Origin: Nymphaea colorata
Lineage: Eukaryota > Streptophyta > Magnoliopsida > Nymphaeales > Nymphaeaceae
Direction: 5' to 3'
Length of the DNA: 64,000 bases
Assembly (NCBI RefSeq): GCF_008831285.2
Contig: NC_045143.1
Coordinates: forward strand, 9,991,503 to 10,055,502
Positions within the stretch are counted from its first letter, which is position 1. Each line of letters begins with the position of its first letter. The notes under the pieces are model-generated. The model worked only from the letters and a program-made list of their open reading frames with translations, ran no database searches and was not told where the DNA came from. Made by a program: the position numbers and the translations under genes. Of the stretch, positions 61,767-64,000 are shown in pieces.

Positions 61767-64000
61767 CTCCCCCTCAAGCTTGGCATACATGTCAAACATG
61801 CCAAGCTTGCTAACATTTTTCTCAAATTGAGATGTACATAAAGACTTAGTTAAAACATCAGCAACTTGATCTTCAGACTTCATGTAGGGCAGGATCAACT
61901 CCTTAGAATCTATGCGTTCCCGTATGAAATGGCGATCGATCTCCACATGTTTGGTTCTGTCGTGCAAGACTGGATTGTTTGCCAAGTTAATAGCCGACTT
62001 GTTGTCACAATACATCCTCATCTTCTCTTCCATTTTCACCCCAATATCTGCTAACAGAATTTTGAGCCATAACATTTCTGTAACCCCCATGGCAACCGCC
62101 CTGTATTCAGCCTCAGCACTGGACCTGGAACAAACTTCTTGTCTTTTACTTCTCCATACCACCAGGTTACCTCCAAGAAAGATGCAGTATCCTGTGGTAG
62201 ACCTTCTAGTATCTGTGCAACCTGCCCAGTCGGCGTCAGAGTATCCTTCAATACTGAGTTGACTTTGTCGAGTATAGAGCAGTCCTTTCCCTGGGTCATT
62301 CTTTAAGTATCCCAATACTCTTTCAGCACTTTTCCAATGACAATCAGTAGGGGCATGCATAAACTGACTTAACACACCCACAGCATACGTAATATCCGGG
62401 CGAGTAAGGGTGAGATAAATGAGTTTACCAACCAGCCGCTGATACCTCCCTTTTCCTTCCTCATCCAAGATCGTCCCAGTTTTGATACTTATCCTTGTGC
62501 CAGACTCCATTGGAGTAAGAAAGGGCCTGCATCCCAGTTTACCTGTCTCTTTTAGAAGGTCCAAAGTGTATTTCCTTTGGCTCATAACAAGACCAGTCTC
62601 AGATCTAGCAATCTCAATTCCCAAAAAATACCTCAGTTTACCCAAATCTTTGAGGTCAAATTCAGCAGCTAACGTTTCTTTCATCTTCCTTTTTTCTTCT
62701 TCGTCATCACCTGTGACAATCATATCATCAACATATACTAGTAGGAGGCTCACCAGACCATTTCTCTGCTTGATGAAGAGGGTGTGATCACCATTTCCCT
62801 GTTTATATCCATTAGTCTTCATCACAACCCTTAGTCTTTCAAACCACGCTCTAGGGGACTGCTTGAGGCCATACAATGCTTTCTTGAGATAACAACACTT
62901 TCCTTTCTGCGCATATCCAGGCGGCATGCTCATATAGACTTCTTCCTCAAGGTGCCCATTCAAGAAGGCGTTCTTGACATCAAGTTGGTCCATGCTCCAC
63001 TTCTTTTGTACTGCCAGAGCTAAGATGACCCTTACTGTCTTCAGTTTAGCAACGGGAGCGAACGTCTCAAGATAGTCAATCTCATATTTCTGGCTAAACC
63101 CCTTTGCAACAAGACGAGCTTTATAGCGTTCTACAGTGCCATCAGGTTTGTACTTCACAGTAAACACCCACTTGGAACCAACTAAGTGAGTTCCATTAGG
63201 AATATCAACAACCTCCCACGTATTGTTCTTTGCCAGGGCGTCCATCTCCTCTGTCATGGCCTGTAGCCATTTGGGATCCTCCCTGGCATCCTCCACTGAC
63301 CTGGGAATAACAGCCCTAGATAAAGAGGTAATAAAGCACTTGTAGTCTTTACTGAGTTTAGCATACGAGACAAATCTCTGAATAGGGTGAGAAGTACATG
63401 ACCTGGTGCCTTTGCGTAGGGCTATGGGAAGATCTTCATTCATTGGACTTGGATCATCCGGGGAGCTCACAAGATCGGGATTGGTAACATCAACAACCTC
63501 CATCACATCATTCTTCTTCCTGGTGTATACCTGACCAAACAAATGATCACGGGACTGTTCTTCCACAGGGCCCCCTTCCATCTGACTGTCTCTGTCCTCA
63601 CTGACTGTGTCATCCACACTCACACTCGGAGAACTAGCCGTGTAATCCAAGAAATCTGTGAACTGAATCAACTGATGCGAAGAATACTCGTCCACTCTCT
63701 CACCTAAACACTCCCCCTGAAGAGGATTCGCAGGAAAGTAGGCCTCGTGTTCATGAAAGGTAACATCCCTGGAGACATAGACTCTAGAAGTGCTAGGGTC
63801 AACACACTTGTATCCCTTCTGAGTGGAGGAATAACCCAAAAAGACCGCTTTGATGGACCGAGGATCAAGTTTCTTGAGAGTGGGACTATGATCATGGACA
63901 AAGCAAACACACCCAAACACCCGAGGGGTCAAAGGCCAGGGATTCTGATTAGGCCACAAAACAGAATAAGGGGAATGACCATTCAACACACGAGTAGGCA
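61761..64000 (-). CDS. Copia pol polyprotein, C-terminal part, runs off the window
   Basis: The frame is open from the window edge to its stop, about 746 codons, with no break. In order it shows: integrase C-terminal region (PTRVLNGHSPYSVLW, then PRVFGCVCFVHD and KAVFLGYSSTQKGYKC); reverse transcriptase (QLDVKNAFLNGHLEEEVYM, YALYGLKQSPRAWF-type block, catalytic YVDDMIVTGDD, LRYFLGIEIA); RNase H (YSDADWAGCTDTRRSTTGYC, SSAEAEYRAVA, CDNKSAINLANNP, HIDRHFIRE-type block). Gag, protease and the integrase core lie beyond the window. The stop TAA falls inside the first bases of the LTR. Intact catalytic motifs suggest a recent, possibly active copy, in contrast to the element at 5.7-10.3 kb. The 63989 codon read as Met by ORF callers is GTG, so it is not the real start. 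Confidence 0.95.
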   Translation of the reverse strand, partial: PTRVLNGHSPYSVLWPNQNPWPLTPRVFGCVCFVHDHSPTLKKLDPRSIKAVFLGYSSTQKGYKCVDPSTSRVYVSRDVTFHEHEAYFPANPLQGECLGERVDEYSSHQLIQFTDFLDYTASSPSVSVDDTVSEDRDSQMEGGPVEEQSRDHLFGQVYTRKKNDVMEVVDVTNPDLVSSPDDPSPMNEDLPIALRKGTRSCTSHPIQRFVSYAKLSKDYKCFITSLSRAVIPRSVEDAREDPKWLQAMTEEMDALAKNNTWEVVDIPNGTHLVGSKWVFTVKYKPDGTVERYKARLVAKGFSQKYEIDYLETFAPVAKLKTVRVILALAVQKKWSMDQLDVKNAFLNGHLEEEVYMSMPPGYAQKGKCCYLKKALYGLKQSPRAWFERLRVVMKTNGYKQGNGDHTLFIKQRNGLVSLLLVYVDDMIVTGDDEEEKRKMKETLAAEFDLKDLGKLRYFLGIEIARSETGLVMSQRKYTLDLLKETGKLGCRPFLTPMESGTRISIKTGTILDEEGKGRYQRLVGKLIYLTLTRPDITYAVGVLSQFMHAPTDCHWKSAERVLGYLKNDPGKGLLYTRQSQLSIEGYSDADWAGCTDTRRSTTGYCIFLGGNLVVWRSKRQEVCSRSSAEAEYRAVAMGVTEMLWLKILLADIGVKMEEKMRMYCDNKSAINLANNPVLHDRTKHVEIDRHFIRERIDSKELILPYMKSEDQVADVLTKSLCTSQFEKNVSKLGMFDMYAKLEGEC

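Overview
The window looks like nuclear DNA from a flowering plant. It is AT-rich and gene-poor, its genes are split by GT-AG introns, and it holds plant-type retroelements and many long TA microsatellites. Nothing seen here fixes the species. I recognise two complete long genes, one complete short gene, several orphan exons, and much mobile-element debris. All exon boundaries were read by eye from splice signals, codon phase and family resemblance; no transcript evidence was available.

Layout. 1-5.7 kb: intergenic, with microsatellites and old repeat debris. 5.7-10.3 kb: a complete but decayed Ty1/Copia LTR retrotransposon on the minus strand; its two LTRs differ by an internal inversion. About 12.0-12.3 kb: a Ty3/Gypsy scrap. 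13.6-14.1 kb: a two-exon OXIDATIVE STRESS 3-like gene (+). 17.3-25.6 kb: a 13-exon HflX-type GTPase gene (+) with a predicted organelle-targeting N-terminus, two GC-AG introns and an antisense SINE in its last intron. 27.5-30.7 kb: a rearranged L1-type LINE. 31.6-32.2 kb: an unidentified long reading frame. 33.4-42.2 kb: a BEL1-like homeodomain transcription factor gene (minus), with four coding exons, a long 5' leader carrying upstream ORFs, a leader intron, and a TATA-like promoter with a G-box.

The most interesting structure is a tandem segmental duplication. Unit A (about 35.77-48.0 kb) starts in the first coding intron of the BEL1-like gene and runs through its first coding exon, leader, promoter and upstream flank. 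Unit B (about 49.46-55.6 kb) repeats these pieces in the same order and orientation. B has lost every coding base: homology stops beside the start codon. The TATA-like box, the G-box and a TATA-containing upstream block are kept. A 97-bp tandem repeat lies between the two units.

55.6-61.5 kb holds orphan gene pieces on the minus strand: one UFM1-like exon and the last exon of a mitochondrial-carrier-family gene. The window ends inside a Copia element (minus) whose visible pol frame is uninterrupted and which looks much younger than the one at 5.7-10.3 kb.

The genes do not form a shared pathway, as expected for a plant chromosome. The HflX gene suggests an organelle ribosome-associated GTPase, the BEL1-like gene a developmental regulator, and the OXS3-like gene a stress-tolerance factor.
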